Positions 47,918 through 58,769 are shown, counted from the stretch's first letter. The stretch is DNA of 64,000 nt from Clostridiales bacterium (GCA_019418625.1 DYBL01000010.1:5715-69714), one strand, 5' to 3'. The notes: generated from the letters alone by a model not told the origin. A program made the numbers and translations.

Positions 47918-48379
47918 TCAGTTGCCCGGGATCCGTGCCTCGGGGATATCCACCTCCGGCATCAGCTCACGGCTGACGACGGTGAGCATCTCCTCCAGCT
48001 TGGCGCACTCTTCCGGCGTAAAGCGATCGGCGATGCGTTGCATGACCTCCACCATGTAGGAGGTGGAAATATTGTAGTAGTCGATATACTTCTGGGTAAC
48101 CTCCAGGTGATATTCCCGCTTGTCCTCGTGAGACTGCACCTTACGGATATAGCCCTTTTTCACCAGACTGTTGACCTTGTAGGCGGCATTGGGCGGGGAG
48201 ATCCGCATGAAGGTGGCAAACTCGTTGACCGTGGGGGTCCCCAAAGCCTGGATGGTCTCCATGCAGAAGGTCTCCACGGTGGTAAGGCTTGCCTCACGGT
48301 CCTGGAAGCGGCGGAAGATCTCCTGGTAAAAGTGGAGTTTGAATTTTGTATACACGTTAAAGAAAGCCTGTTCCAGCAT
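47918..48379 (-). CDS. MarR-family regulator, FabT-like
   Basis: 153 residues from ATG 48379; a GTG at 48394 is an alternative and neither has a strong ribosome site. Winged helix: TPTVNEFATFMRISPPNAAYKV (recognition) and KGYIRKVQSHEDKREYHLEVT (wing). It lies last on the strand of the fatty-acid operon, 60-75 bases after fabZ. FabT, the MarR repressor of type II fatty-acid synthesis in streptococci, sits at the front of its cluster, so the location here is unusual. Control of the acpP operator is inferred. Confidence 0.78.
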   Translation of the reverse strand: MLEQAFFNVYTKFKLHFYQEIFRRFQDREASLTTVETFCMETIQALGTPTVNEFATFMRISPPNAAYKVNSLVKKGYIRKVQSHEDKREYHLEVTQKYIDYYNISTSYMVEVMQRIADRFTPEECAKLEEMLTVVSRELMPEVDIPEARIPGN

Positions 48380-48453
48380 AGAATGTGCGCTCACTTTCCC
48401 GCAAATTTTTCCTTTTTCCACAGTATAGCAATCCCGCGGGAAATCCGCAACGG

Positions 48454-48891
48454 TCAGTTTACACCGATGGCGAAGGTCAGCTCCGCCGCAGCGACCACTT
48501 TGCCGTCCACCGTGGCCTTGGCCTCGCCCACGCCCACGGGGCCCCGCCGCTTGGTGAGGACGCATTCCAGCTCCACCACGTCGCCGGGGGTGACCTTGGA
48601 CTTGAAGCGGGCGTTCTTGATGCCGCCGAAGTATGCGGTCTTGCCCTGATACTCGGGAAGAGAGAGGATGGCCACGGCGCCCACCTGGGCCATGGCTTCG
48701 ATCAGCAGCACGCCGGGCATGACGTGCTCCTGGGGGAAGTGGCCGCAAAAGACCGGCTCGCCCACGCTGACGCACTTGATGCCGCGGGCCCACTGGCCGG
48801 GCTCGCCGTCGATGATCCGGTCCACCAGGGCAAAGGGATAGCGGTGGGGCAGGATCTGGGCGATCTCATTGGAATTGAGCTTGAGTCCCAT
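48454..48891 (-). CDS. fabZ: 3-hydroxyacyl-ACP dehydratase
   Basis: FabZ removes water from 3-hydroxyacyl-ACP in each elongation round. 145 residues from ATG 48891. The hot-dog fold has LPHRYPFALVDRI, catalytic His in GHFPQEHVMPGVLLIEAMAQ and the matching Glu in that helix. The start lies 2 bases after the fabF stop. The in-frame extension upstream is the fabF gene in another frame. Confidence 0.96.
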   Translation of the reverse strand: MGLKLNSNEIAQILPHRYPFALVDRIIDGEPGQWARGIKCVSVGEPVFCGHFPQEHVMPGVLLIEAMAQVGAVAILSLPEYQGKTAYFGGIKNARFKSKVTPGDVVELECVLTKRRGPVGVGEAKATVDGKVVAAAELTFAIGVN

Positions 48892-48893
48892 GC

Positions 48894-50135
48894 TTACGCC
48901 TCCCACTTCTTCAGAAGAACGCTGCCGTTGTGGCCGCCGAAGCCCAGAGAGTTGGACAGGGCGTAACGCACGTCGGCGCTGCGGCCCACATTGGGCACCA
49001 CATCCAGATCGCACTCGGGATCGGGCACGGAGTAGTGGATGGTGGCGGGCAGGTAGCCGTCCTTCAGGGTCAGAGCGGTGAAAATGGCCTCCACGGCGCC
49101 GGCGGCGCCCAGCATGTGGCCGGTCATGGACTTGGTGGAGCTCATGGCAAGCTTATGGGCATGGCCGCCGAAGACGGTCTTGACCGCGGCGGTCTCGCCG
49201 GCGTCATTGAGGTGGGTGGAGGTGCCGTGGGCATTGATGTAGTTCACTTCTTCCGCCTGGATGCCTGCGTCGGCGATGGCCATGGCCATGGCCTTGGCGC
49301 CGCCGGAGCCGTCGGGCCGGGGCGCAGTCATGTGGTAGGCGTCACAGGTGGCGCCATAGCCCACGATCTCGGCGTAGATATGGGCACCGCGCTTGAGCGC
49401 GTGCTCCAGTTCCTCCAGCACCAGCACGCCGGCGCCCTCGCCCAGCACGAAGCCGGAGCGCTCGGCATCAAAGGGGATGGAGGCGCGGGCGGGATCCGTG
49501 GCCTGGCTCAGGGCCTTCATGGAGGTGAAGCCGCCGATGGCCAGGGGAGTCACCGCTGCCTCCGTGCCGCCGCAGAGCATCACGTCGGCGTAGCCGTCGC
49601 GCACATAGTGGAACGCGTCGCCCACGGCGTTGGTGCCGCCGGCGCAGGCGGTCACCGGGCAGATGCACATGCCGCGGAAGCCCGTGTCGATGGCCACCTG
49701 GCCTGCGGCCATGTTGGAGATGGCGGTGGGGATATAGAAAGGAGACACCCGGTCCCAGCCGCGGGCAAGGCCCCGGTCGTGCTCGGCCTCGGTGATGGAG
49801 AGGCCGCCGATGCCGCTGGAGATGATGACGCCGCAGCGGTCCAGATCCTCATTTTCGGTCACGAGGCCGCTGTCGGCCATGGCCTCCCGGGCGCACACCA
49901 CGGCGAACTGGGTGAAACGGCCCATGCGCTTGGCCTCGGGCTTGCCCAGGTGGTCCTCCGGCACGAAGCCCTTGACCTCGGCGGCCAGGGACACCTTCAT
50001 GCCCTCGGTGTCGAACTGGGTGATGGGCGCCACGCCGCACACGCCGTCTTTGACGGCCTGCCAGCTCTCCGGCGCGGTAAGGCCAACGGGGGTGATGGCC
50101 CCCAGGCCGGTGATGACGACTCTGCGTCGATCCAT
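48894..50135 (-). CDS. fabF: 3-oxoacyl-ACP synthase II
   Basis: Elongating condensing enzyme. 413 residues from ATG 50135 after TTGGAGGTTAC. Catalytic Cys is in CPVTACAGGTNA, His in INAHGTSTHLND and His in STKSMTGHMLGAAGA. The Cys-His-His triad marks KAS I/II and not FabH. The 87-base gap from fabG has a GCCCGC/GCGGGC hairpin. Confidence 0.97.
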   Translation of the reverse strand: MDRRRVVITGLGAITPVGLTAPESWQAVKDGVCGVAPITQFDTEGMKVSLAAEVKGFVPEDHLGKPEAKRMGRFTQFAVVCAREAMADSGLVTENEDLDRCGVIISSGIGGLSITEAEHDRGLARGWDRVSPFYIPTAISNMAAGQVAIDTGFRGMCICPVTACAGGTNAVGDAFHYVRDGYADVMLCGGTEAAVTPLAIGGFTSMKALSQATDPARASIPFDAERSGFVLGEGAGVLVLEELEHALKRGAHIYAEIVGYGATCDAYHMTAPRPDGSGGAKAMAMAIADAGIQAEEVNYINAHGTSTHLNDAGETAAVKTVFGGHAHKLAMSSTKSMTGHMLGAAGAVEAIFTALTLKDGYLPATIHYSVPDPECDLDVVPNVGRSADVRYALSNSLGFGGHNGSVLLKKWEA

Positions 50136-50222
50136 AGTGTAACCTCCAAATTCGTTCAATTCAAAGCAGCTCCGGGCCCGCAGCGGGCGGAGCGCCGCAG
50201 GACGATGTCCCGCGGGCTTTTC

Positions 50223-50966
50223 TTACATGGCCATGCCGCCGTCCACGGCCAGCACCTGGCCGGTGATGTAGGCGGCCTCGTCGCTTGCCAGGAAGGCGAT
50301 GGCGCGGGCCACGTCCTCCGCCGCGCCCAGCCGGCCCATGGGGATGGAGGCCAGGGTGGCGGTCTTGGCCGCGTCGGTCATGGCGGCGGTCATATCGGTC
50401 TCAATGAAGCCGGGAGCCACGGCGTTGACGGTGACGCCCCGGGTGGCCAGTTCCTTGGCCATGGACTTGGTCATGCCGATGACGCCGGCCTTGCTGGCGG
50501 CGTAGTTGATCTGACCGGCATTGCCCCGCAGGCCCACCACGCTGGAGAGGTTGACGATGCGGCCATAGCGCTGGCGCATCATGGGCCGGGCCACCGCCCG
50601 CATGCAGTAGAACGCGCCCTTGAGGTTGGTGTCCACCACCGCGTCAAAATCGGCGTCCTTCATGGTCATGAGCAGACCGTCCCGGGTGATGCCCGCGTTG
50701 TTGACCAGAATGTGCACGGCGCCGAAGGTGGAGATGGCGGTGTCCATCAGGGCCTTGACCTCCTCGGCATTGGCCACGTTGCACTGAACGGCCAGGGCCT
50801 TGGCGCCCAGAGCTTCGCACTCGGCCACGGTCTTGGCGGCGGATTCGGCGTTGCCGGCATAGCACAGTACCACGTTGGCGCCGCCCCGGGCCAGCTCCAG
50901 GCACACGGCCTTGCCGATGCCCCGGCTTCCGCCGGTGACCACGGCGGTCTTTCCTGTAAAGTTCAT
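50223..50966 (-). CDS. fabG: 3-oxoacyl-ACP reductase
   Basis: NADPH-dependent SDR enzyme, 247 residues. TGGSRGIGKAV binds the cofactor; catalytic Ser, Tyr and Lys are in VNLSSVVG and YAASKAG. The C-terminus ends GQVLAVDGGMAM. It starts one base past the fabD stop. Confidence 0.97.
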   Translation of the reverse strand: MNFTGKTAVVTGGSRGIGKAVCLELARGGANVVLCYAGNAESAAKTVAECEALGAKALAVQCNVANAEEVKALMDTAISTFGAVHILVNNAGITRDGLLMTMKDADFDAVVDTNLKGAFYCMRAVARPMMRQRYGRIVNLSSVVGLRGNAGQINYAASKAGVIGMTKSMAKELATRGVTVNAVAPGFIETDMTAAMTDAAKTATLASIPMGRLGAAEDVARAIAFLASDEAAYITGQVLAVDGGMAM

Positions 50967-50967
50967 A

Positions 50968-51897
50968 TTATCTCTCCTTGATCCAGGCCTTGAGCGCCTC
51001 CACGTCCTCCACGGTCTCCACGCTGATGACGGGCATCTCCGGCACGGTTTTCTTCACAAATCCGGCCAGGGCCTTGCCCGGGCCGATCTCCACGATGCCG
51101 TCCACGCCCATGGCGGCCATCTTGCGGATGGAGTCCTCCATAAAGACGCTGCTTTGCACCTGACGGACCAGCAGGTCCTGGATGGTGACGGAGTCATCCT
51201 TCACGTCGCCCAGGCAGTTGAAGATCACGTCGATCTGGGGTTGGGCGAAGTCCACGCCCTGGAAATAGCTCCGCAGGGCGTCGCCGGCGGGGGCCATGAG
51301 GGGCGTGTGGAAGGGGCCGCTGACCTTCAAAGGCAGGCACCGGCGGGCGCCCTTTTCCTTGGCCAGGGCGGCGGCCTTTTCCACGGCGGCCTTTTCGCCG
51401 CCGATGACCAGCTGGCCGGGGCAGTTGTAGTTGGCGATGACCACGCAGCCAAGATCGCCGGCCTCGTCGCAGCAGGCCTGCAAAGGCGCCCGGTCCAGGT
51501 TCAAAACGGCCATCATGGCGCTTTCCCGTCCGGCGGCCGCCTCCTCCATGGCGCGGCCCCGGAAGGCCACCAGCTTCACGGCGGTGGCGGCGTCGAACAC
51601 GCCGGCGGCGTGGAGGGCGGAGTACTCGCCCAGGGAAAGACCGGCGGCCACGGCGGGCTCGATGCCCTCCTGGCGCAGCACGGCGGTGAGGCCCGCGGCG
51701 AACGCCACCATGCACGGCTGGGTGTAGCGGGTCTGGTTCAAAATGCCGTCGGGGTCCTCGAAGGACACCTTCTTCAGGTCGAAGTCCACCTCCGCGCTGT
51801 CCAGTACGGCGCGGAAGGCGTCAAAGGTCCGGTACAGGTCGGCACCCATCCCCGGGTGCTGGCTGCCCTGTCCGGCGTATAAAAAGCCAAGCTTCAT
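50968..51897 (-). CDS. fabD: Malonyl-CoA:ACP transacylase
   Basis: Moves malonyl from CoA to ACP. 309 residues from ATG 51897, which follows GGAGGG; an ATG five codons upstream lacks a ribosome site. Motifs: FLYAGQGSQHPGMG, nucleophile Ser in GLSLGEYSAL, and His in SGPFHTPLM. It overlaps the stop of the FabK-like gene by four bases. Confidence 0.97.
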   Translation of the reverse strand: MKLGFLYAGQGSQHPGMGADLYRTFDAFRAVLDSAEVDFDLKKVSFEDPDGILNQTRYTQPCMVAFAAGLTAVLRQEGIEPAVAAGLSLGEYSALHAAGVFDAATAVKLVAFRGRAMEEAAAGRESAMMAVLNLDRAPLQACCDEAGDLGCVVIANYNCPGQLVIGGEKAAVEKAAALAKEKGARRCLPLKVSGPFHTPLMAPAGDALRSYFQGVDFAQPQIDVIFNCLGDVKDDSVTIQDLLVRQVQSSVFMEDSIRKMAAMGVDGIVEIGPGKALAGFVKKTVPEMPVISVETVEDVEALKAWIKER

Positions 51898-52982
51898 TGC
51901 GCGGCCCTCCATTCACTCATGATCTGCTCCATCTGGGCACGGACGGTGGAAAGGCGGTTGACCTTTCCGGCGCCGGCGCCGCAGAAAAAGAGCCCGTTTT
52001 CCCAGTCGCCCCGCACGGCGGCGATCAGCGCCCGGGAGATGCAGTAGGGAGCGGTTTTATAGTCGCAGGCGGAAAGGCACTTCATGCACCGCTCCACCGC
52101 AGGCTGGGTGCCTGCCTCCACCCGCTCGATGAGGGGGGAGCGCAGGGCGCGGCCGGGCAGGCCCACAGGACTTTGCACGATGGCGATGTCCTCGTCCCGG
52201 GCGTCCAGCAGGCGCTGCTTGTAGGCCGGGGAGGTGTCGCACTCCTCCGTGGCGATGAAGCGGGTGGCGAACTGGGCGCCGGCGGCGCCCTCTTTCATGT
52301 AGCGGGCCATTTCCGCGCCATCGGCAATGCCGCCGGCCACGAACACGGGGATGTCCCGGCCATACTTGTCCCGATAGGGGGCGATGGCCTCCAGCACCTC
52401 ATGCAGAAGGTCGGAGAGGGACTTGGGATGTCCCGCCTGGGCCTCCAGGGCCTCCTCTTTGGAAAAGCCCAGATGTCCGCCGGCGAGAGGTCCCTCCAGC
52501 ACCAGAAAATCGGGGATGCGGTGGTGGTGCTTATCCCACAGGCGGCAGATGAGCCCCGCCGCCCGTCCGCCGCTGACCACCGGGGCCAGGGCGGCGTCGC
52601 TTTCGGGGACCTCCGCTGCGATGGCGGGCAGGTCACGGGGCAGTCCCGCGCCGCAGACCACCGCGTCCACACCGGCGCGCAGGGCGGTGCGCACGCTCTC
52701 GGCATACTGGGTAGTGGCCACCATGGCGTTGATGGCAACCAGCCCGGCCCCGTGGGCGGCTTCCTTGGCCCGGCGCACCTGGGCGGCCAGGGCCCGCAGG
52801 TTGGCTCCCTTGGGGTCAGTGGCAAAGTCCGGCTCATCAAAGCCGCACACGGCGGTGGAGATGGTGCCCATGCCGCCGCAGGCGGCCACGGCGCCGGCCA
52901 GGCGGTCCAGGCTCACGCCTACGCCCATGCCGCCCTGGAGAATGGGAAGGGGCAGATGCTTGCCCCGGATCGTCAGGCCCAT
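51894..52982 (-). CDS. FabK/nitronate monooxygenase-like flavoprotein with C-terminal Cys motif
   Basis: 362 residues of the 2-nitropropane dioxygenase-like FMN family (ILQGGMGVGVSLDRLAGAVA, VFVAGGIADGAEMARYM). Unlike the FabK just upstream it has a C-terminal extension with C299-x2-C302-x3-C306-x7-C314 (CMKCLSACDYKTAPYC), which could bind a metal or Fe-S cluster. The NPD family includes enoyl-ACP reductases and nitronate monooxygenases. It overlaps fabK by 10 bases and fabD by 4, so it is a true operon member. It may be a second reductase or an isomerase for unsaturated chains, but no function is proven. Confidence 0.78.
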   Translation of the reverse strand: MGLTIRGKHLPLPILQGGMGVGVSLDRLAGAVAACGGMGTISTAVCGFDEPDFATDPKGANLRALAAQVRRAKEAAHGAGLVAINAMVATTQYAESVRTALRAGVDAVVCGAGLPRDLPAIAAEVPESDAALAPVVSGGRAAGLICRLWDKHHHRIPDFLVLEGPLAGGHLGFSKEEALEAQAGHPKSLSDLLHEVLEAIAPYRDKYGRDIPVFVAGGIADGAEMARYMKEGAAGAQFATRFIATEECDTSPAYKQRLLDARDEDIAIVQSPVGLPGRALRSPLIERVEAGTQPAVERCMKCLSACDYKTAPYCISRALIAAVRGDWENGLFFCGAGAGKVNRLSTVRAQMEQIMSEWRAAQ

Positions 52983-53911
52983 TCCTTCGCCGCCGCCTCC
53001 AGCACGCTGCGTCCGCCGCTGTACAGCTCTTCAAAGATCTGCCGCAGGGGACGGATCTCGTGGAGCATGCCGGCCACCTGGCCGCTCATGACGCTGCCGT
53101 GCTCCACGTCGCCTTCCAGCACGGCCCGGCGGAGGCCGCCCAGCGTGACGGCTTCCAGCTCCTCCAAGGAGGCGCCGCGCTTTTCAAGAGCCAGGTATTC
53201 CCGGGCCATCTTGTTTTTCAGCACACGCACAGGCCCGCCGATGGAGCGGCCGGTGACGGTGGTGTCAGAGTCTTTGGCCTTGAGGATGGCCTGCTTGTAA
53301 TTTTCATGGATGGGGCACTCCTCGCTTGCCAGAAGGCAGGTGCCCACCTGGATGCCGCAGGCGCCCAGTGCGAAGGCCGCTGCCGCCTGCCGTCCGTCGG
53401 CGATGCCGCCGGCGGCTACCACGGGCACGTCCACGGCGTCGATGACCTGGGGCACCAGGGCCATGGTGGTCATCTCACCCACATGGCCGCCGGACTCCGT
53501 GCCCTCGGCGATGACGGCGTCCACACCCAGGCGCACCAGGCGCTTGGCAAGCACCGTGGCGGCAACCACGGGCATCACCTTGATGCCGTGGTCCTTCCAG
53601 GCGGGAACGTACTTGCCGGGGTTGCCGGCGCCGGTGGTGACCACCTGGACGCCCTCGTCGATGATGACCTGGGCGATCTCGTCGGCACAGGGGTTCATGA
53701 GCATGAGGTTGACGCCGAAGGGCTTGTCGGTCAGCTCCTTGGCCCGGCGGATCTCCTGGCGCAGACGCTGGCCGTCCCAGGCGCCGGTGGCGATCATGCC
53801 CAGAGCGCCGGCGTTGGAACAGGCGGCGGCGAACTCACCGGTGGCGATATTGGCCATGCCGCCCTGGATGATGGGGAACTCTGTTCCCAGAATTTCGTTC
53901 AGCTTTTTCAT
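52973..53911 (-). CDS. fabK: Enoyl-ACP reductase II (FMN-dependent)
   Basis: FabK reduces enoyl-ACP and replaces FabI in many Firmicutes. 312 residues. FMN-binding IIQGGMANIATGEFAA, the FabK segment ESGGHVGEMTTMALVPQV with the conserved active-site His, and AAGGIADGRQAAAAFALGA are all present. It lies 12 bases after fabH. FabK enzymes are naturally insensitive to triclosan. Confidence 0.93.
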   Translation of the reverse strand: MKKLNEILGTEFPIIQGGMANIATGEFAAACSNAGALGMIATGAWDGQRLRQEIRRAKELTDKPFGVNLMLMNPCADEIAQVIIDEGVQVVTTGAGNPGKYVPAWKDHGIKVMPVVAATVLAKRLVRLGVDAVIAEGTESGGHVGEMTTMALVPQVIDAVDVPVVAAGGIADGRQAAAAFALGACGIQVGTCLLASEECPIHENYKQAILKAKDSDTTVTGRSIGGPVRVLKNKMAREYLALEKRGASLEELEAVTLGGLRRAVLEGDVEHGSVMSGQVAGMLHEIRPLRQIFEELYSGGRSVLEAAAKEWA

Positions 53912-53923
53912 GTATTGCTCCTC

Positions 53924-54874
53924 TTACGCAAACTCCACCAGGGCGCCGCCCCAGGTCAGGCCGCCGCCGAAGCCCACGACCAGCACCCGGGAGCCGTGGC
54001 CCACCTTGCCCATCTCGTGCAGCTCGCCGATGACCAGCGGGATGCTGGCGGCGGAGGTGTTGCCGTACTCGGCGATGTTCTTGTAATACTTTTCCTGCGG
54101 GATGTGGTACTTGCGCACCACCAGGTCGATGATACGGGCATTGGCCTGGTGGAAGACGAAAAAGTCCACGTCGTCGATGGTCATGCCGGTTTTTGCCAGG
54201 ACCTGATCCATGCAGTAGGGCACGGCTTCCACAGCGAACTTGAAGACCTTGGTGCCCTCCATGGAGATGAGGCTCCGCTCCGCCGTCTCCACGCCGGGGA
54301 CCCGCAGGATCTGGGCATCACCGTGACAGCCCAGCACGGCGGAGATGGAGTTCCACTCCGGCCGGCTTTCCACCACCGCGGCACCGGCGCCGTCGCCGAA
54401 GAGGATGCAGGTGCCACGGTCGGACCAGTTGATGATGCGGCTGAGGTTCTCCGCGCCGATCACCAGGCCGAACTTGCGCTCGGAGGCGGCCAGCAGGCAC
54501 TCCATGGTGTGCAGGGCGTACAAAAAGCCGGTGCAGGCGGCGTTGAGGTCGAAGCAGGGGATGTCCATGGGCAGTCCCAGCTCCCGCTGCAGCACACAGG
54601 CGGCGGAGGGCACCAGGGTGTCCGGCGTCAGGGTGGCCACGATGCACGCGCCGATGGAGTCGACGGAGATGCCGGAAGATTCCAGCGCCTTGCGGGCGGC
54701 CTGCACGGTCATATCGGTGATGGTCTCTCCCTGCGCCATGTGGTGGCGGCGGGAGATGCCGGTGCGGGAGGTGATCCACTCGTCGTTGGTCTCCACGATT
54801 TTGGCAAGGTCGTCGTTGGTGACGATCTTGGACGGGGCAGCGTATCCGGTGCCCACGATCTTGATTCCGTTCAT
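53924..54874 (-). CDS. fabH: 3-oxoacyl-ACP synthase III
   Basis: Starts chain synthesis from acyl-CoA and malonyl-ACP. 316 residues; Cys in FDLNAACTGFLYAL, His in FHQANARI and Asn in EYGNTSAAS form the KAS III triad. It overlaps the accA stop by four bases. Confidence 0.97.
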   Translation of the reverse strand: MNGIKIVGTGYAAPSKIVTNDDLAKIVETNDEWITSRTGISRRHHMAQGETITDMTVQAARKALESSGISVDSIGACIVATLTPDTLVPSAACVLQRELGLPMDIPCFDLNAACTGFLYALHTMECLLAASERKFGLVIGAENLSRIINWSDRGTCILFGDGAGAAVVESRPEWNSISAVLGCHGDAQILRVPGVETAERSLISMEGTKVFKFAVEAVPYCMDQVLAKTGMTIDDVDFFVFHQANARIIDLVVRKYHIPQEKYYKNIAEYGNTSAASIPLVIGELHEMGKVGHGSRVLVVGFGGGLTWGGALVEFA

Positions 54875-55692
54875 AGCTCCTCCTTGTTGGGAGCTGCGGC
54901 CCCCATGCTTCTGAATTTCTGGTAGCGCTCGGCGGAAAGGGCCTTGCCGCCCAGCTTGTCCAGCTCCGCCAGATGGCGGGTGAGCGCCCGGTCCAGCTGG
55001 CGGAACGCGATGGCGCTGGCCAAATGGGCGCCGCCCTCGGGCTCGGGTACGATGTCGTCAATGACGCCCAGAGAGAGAAGGTCCGGCGCCGTCAGCTTCA
55101 TGAGCTCGCAGGCCTCGGCGCTGCGGGCAGCGTCTTTCCACAAGATGGAGGCAAAGCCTTCGGGAGAGAGGATGGCGTACACGGCGTTTTCCAGCATGAG
55201 CACCCGGTTGGCAACGCCCAGCGCCAATGCACCGCCGCTGTTGCCCTCGCCGGTGATGACGGCGATGACGGGGACCTCCAGCCGGCTCATCTCAAAGAGG
55301 TTGCGGGCGATGGCCTCGCCCTGGCCCCGTTCCTCGGCCTCCAGGCCGGGGTAGGCGCCGGAGGTATCGATGAAGGTGAGGATGGGGCGGCGGAACTTCT
55401 CCGCCTGGCGCATGAGCCGCAGGGCCTTGCGGTAGCCCTCCGGACCGGGCATGCCGAAGTTGCACTTGAGGTTTTCCTCCAGCGTCTTGCCCTTGCGGGT
55501 GCCGATGACGGTGACGGGCCGTCCGTGGTAGAGGGCCACGCCGCCCAAAATGGCGGCGTCCTCTCCGGCCAGGCGGTCACCCCGCTGCTCGAAAAAGTCG
55601 GTGAACAGCGCGCCGATGAAGTCGGTGATGTTGGGCCGCTGGGGATGGCGGGCAATGGCCACCCGCTCGGCGGCGGTGAGAGCAGCGCTCAT
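54871..55692 (-). CDS. accA: Acetyl-CoA carboxylase carboxyltransferase, alpha subunit
   Basis: 273 residues. Carboxyltransferase features: [41 protein letters not shown] (in pieces) and [17 protein letters not shown]. With AccD it forms the enzyme that carboxylates acetyl-CoA from carboxybiotin. Its start overlaps the accD stop (ATGA). Confidence 0.96.
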   Translation of the reverse strand: MSAALTAAERVAIARHPQRPNITDFIGALFTDFFEQRGDRLAGEDAAILGGVALYHGRPVTVIGTRKGKTLEENLKCNFGMPGPEGYRKALRLMRQAEKFRRPILTFIDTSGAYPGLEAEERGQGEAIARNLFEMSRLEVPVIAVITGEGNSGGALALGVANRVLMLENAVYAILSPEGFASILWKDAARSAEACELMKLTAPDLLSLGVIDDIVPEPEGGAHLASAIAFRQLDRALTRHLAELDKLGGKALSAERYQKFRSMGAAAPNKEEL

Positions 55693-56539
55693 ACGCGGCC
55701 TCCTTTCTCATGCAGCCGCAGCAGCTGGGCCAGGGTGTCCCGCATATCCGTGCGGGAGACCACCTGATCCACAAAGCCGTGCTCCATCTGAAACTCCGCG
55801 CGCTGGAAGCCCTCGGGCAGCGTCTCGCCGATGGTCTGCTGGATGACCCGGGGGCCCGCAAAACCGATGAGGGCGCCGGGCTCGGCCAGGATGATGTCGC
55901 CCAGGGAGGCGAAGCTGGCGGTGACGCCGCCGGTGGTGGGATCCGTCAGTACGGAGATATACAAAAGCCCCTTTTCGGAAAAACGGGCCAGGGCGGCGGA
56001 AGTCTTGGCCATCTGCATCAGCGAGAGGATGCCCTCCTGCATGCGGGCGCCGCCGCTGGCGGAAAAGAGGATGAGGGGAAGCTTGTTCTTTGCGGCAAAT
56101 TCAATGGCCAGGGTGATCTTCTCACCCACGGCGGCACTCATGGAGCCCATGAAGAACCGGCTGTCCAGCACGCCCACCACGCACCGGCGTCCGCCGATGG
56201 TGCCTGTGGCGGTAACGGCGGCCTCGCCCAGACCGGTCTTGCGCTGGGCGGCGCGGACCTTTTCGGGGTAGCCGGGGAAGTGCAGGGGATCGCCTGCGGT
56301 CAGCTTGGGGTTCAGTTCCCGGAATGAGCCGGGATCGAGGATGGTGCTGAGGCGGTAATAGGCGCCGATGGGGAAGTGGTAGCCGCACTTGGGACACACG
56401 GACAACCCCTGGGCGACGGTACGCCGCTCGCTCTCCTGTCCGCACTTGGGGCAGGTGATGAGCTTGTCGCCGGGGATGTAGTTGTCCCGCATGGCCTTCA
56501 TGGCCAGCAGCCGCGCCCGGCGCTTGGCGAAGATCGTGT

Positions 56540-56543
<4 letters not shown>
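55689..56543 (-). CDS. accD: Acetyl-CoA carboxylase carboxyltransferase, beta subunit
   Basis: 284 residues with the N-terminal zinc ribbon (CPKCG, then CPKCGYHFP), carboxyltransferase motifs [18 protein letters not shown] and [16 protein letters not shown], and GFAGPRVI. It overlaps accC and accA by four bases each, giving tightly coupled translation of the ACC subunits. Confidence 0.97.
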
Positions 56544-57924
<1,381 letters not shown>

Positions 57925-57931
<7 letters not shown>

Positions 57932-58371
57932 GGCTTGTAACGGAACAGAGGCTCGCCGAAGGAGACCAGCTCGCCGTTGGCCTTGAGCACTTCTTCAATG
58001 ATGCAGTCGCAGGGAGCCGGCACCTCGCTCATCATCTTCATGGCCTCGATGAGACACACGGTCTGACCCTTGGAGACCTTGTCGCCTGCGGACACGAAGG
58101 GAGCCTGGTCAGGAGCGGAGGCGGCATAGTAGGTACCCACCAGCGGCGCGGTGATGGCGGGAGCCTCTTCTGCGCCGGCAGCGGCGGGGACTGCCGCCGG
58201 TGCGGCAGGCGCGGGGGAGGCGGGCATGGCCGCTGCGGGCGCGGCGGCGTATACGGGAGCCGGCTCGGGCCGGCACAGTTCTATGGAAAAATCCTGACAG
58301 GAGAGCTTCATGGATTGCAGCTTGCTGCGCTCGAAGCGGTCCATCAGATCAAAAATCTCTTGATTGGTCAT
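57925..58371 (-). CDS. accB: Acetyl-CoA carboxylase biotin carboxyl carrier protein
   Basis: 148 residues from ATG 58371 after AAAGGAACAAT. N-terminal dimer helix region, an Ala/Pro-rich mobile linker (about 55-80), and the biotinyl domain with CLIEAMKMMSEVPA, whose Lys carries biotin. Upstream in-frame codons lie inside the acpP-accB hairpin and have no ribosome site. Confidence 0.96.
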
Positions 58372-58399
58372 ATTGTTCCTTTCTGGGCGGAAAGAGTTT

Positions 58400-58430
58400 C
58401 CCCGCCGGGGAGCTGGGCTCACCGGCGGGG
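58400..58430 (-). other. Intercistronic hairpin between acpP and accB
   Basis: CCCCGCCGG / CCGGCGGGG, nine exact pairs, starts eight bases after the acpP stop. No T run follows. It could stabilise the short acpP message or cause partial termination, giving more ACP than ACC. Confidence 0.65.
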
Positions 58431-58437
58431 GTCACAG

Positions 58438-58668
58438 TCAGTTCTGGTGGGCCTTCAGATAAGTGAGGATGTCGCCCACGGTCTTCAGACCGGCCACATC
58501 GGCGTCATCGATGGAGATGCCGGTAGCTTCCTCCAGAGCCATCACCAGCTCCACGGAAGCCAGGGAGTCGGCGCCCAGATCGTCAGCCAGGCTGGCCTCG
58601 GGGGTCACCTGCTCGGCCTCGCAGCCCAGGGTCTCCACGATGATGTCGCGTACTTTCTCGAATTCCAT
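58438..58668 (-). CDS. acpP: Acyl carrier protein
   Basis: 76 residues, acidic. The phosphopantetheine Ser is in DDLGADSLASVELVMALEE, the canonical site. First gene of the fatty-acid operon; the start follows AAGGAGTACC. Confidence 0.97.
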   Translation of the reverse strand: MEFEKVRDIIVETLGCEAEQVTPEASLADDLGADSLASVELVMALEEATGISIDDADVAGLKTVGDILTYLKAHQN

Positions 58669-58699
58669 ATGCGGTACTCCTTATTTTGTCGAAATGTAA

Positions 58700-58733
58700 A
58701 TTATTTTAATTAAAAATATTTAACTAAAATAAT
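58700..58733. promoter_or_regulatory. Operator of the fatty-acid operon, near-perfect 14-bp inverted repeat
   Basis: ATTATTTTAATTAA and TTAACTAAAATAAT are complementary at 13 of 14 positions around a six-base A/T centre. The site covers the predicted start of transcription, between the -10 box and the acpP ribosome site. It is a good candidate target of the FabT-like MarR protein encoded at the operon's end. Confidence 0.7.
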
Positions 58734-58740
58734 CGAACTT

Positions 58741-58769
58741 ATTTTACGCAGGGACCGGGGGTTTGTCAA
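58741..58769 (-). promoter_or_regulatory. Promoter of the acpP-fab operon
   Basis: On the minus strand TTGACA (58769-58764), 17-base spacer, TAAAAT (58746-58741). The operator dyad begins eight bases downstream. Confidence 0.85.

Noticed and set aside
48930..50981. 683-codon plus-strand frame opposite fabF and fabG
   Set aside because: Antisense shadow of two conserved enzymes.
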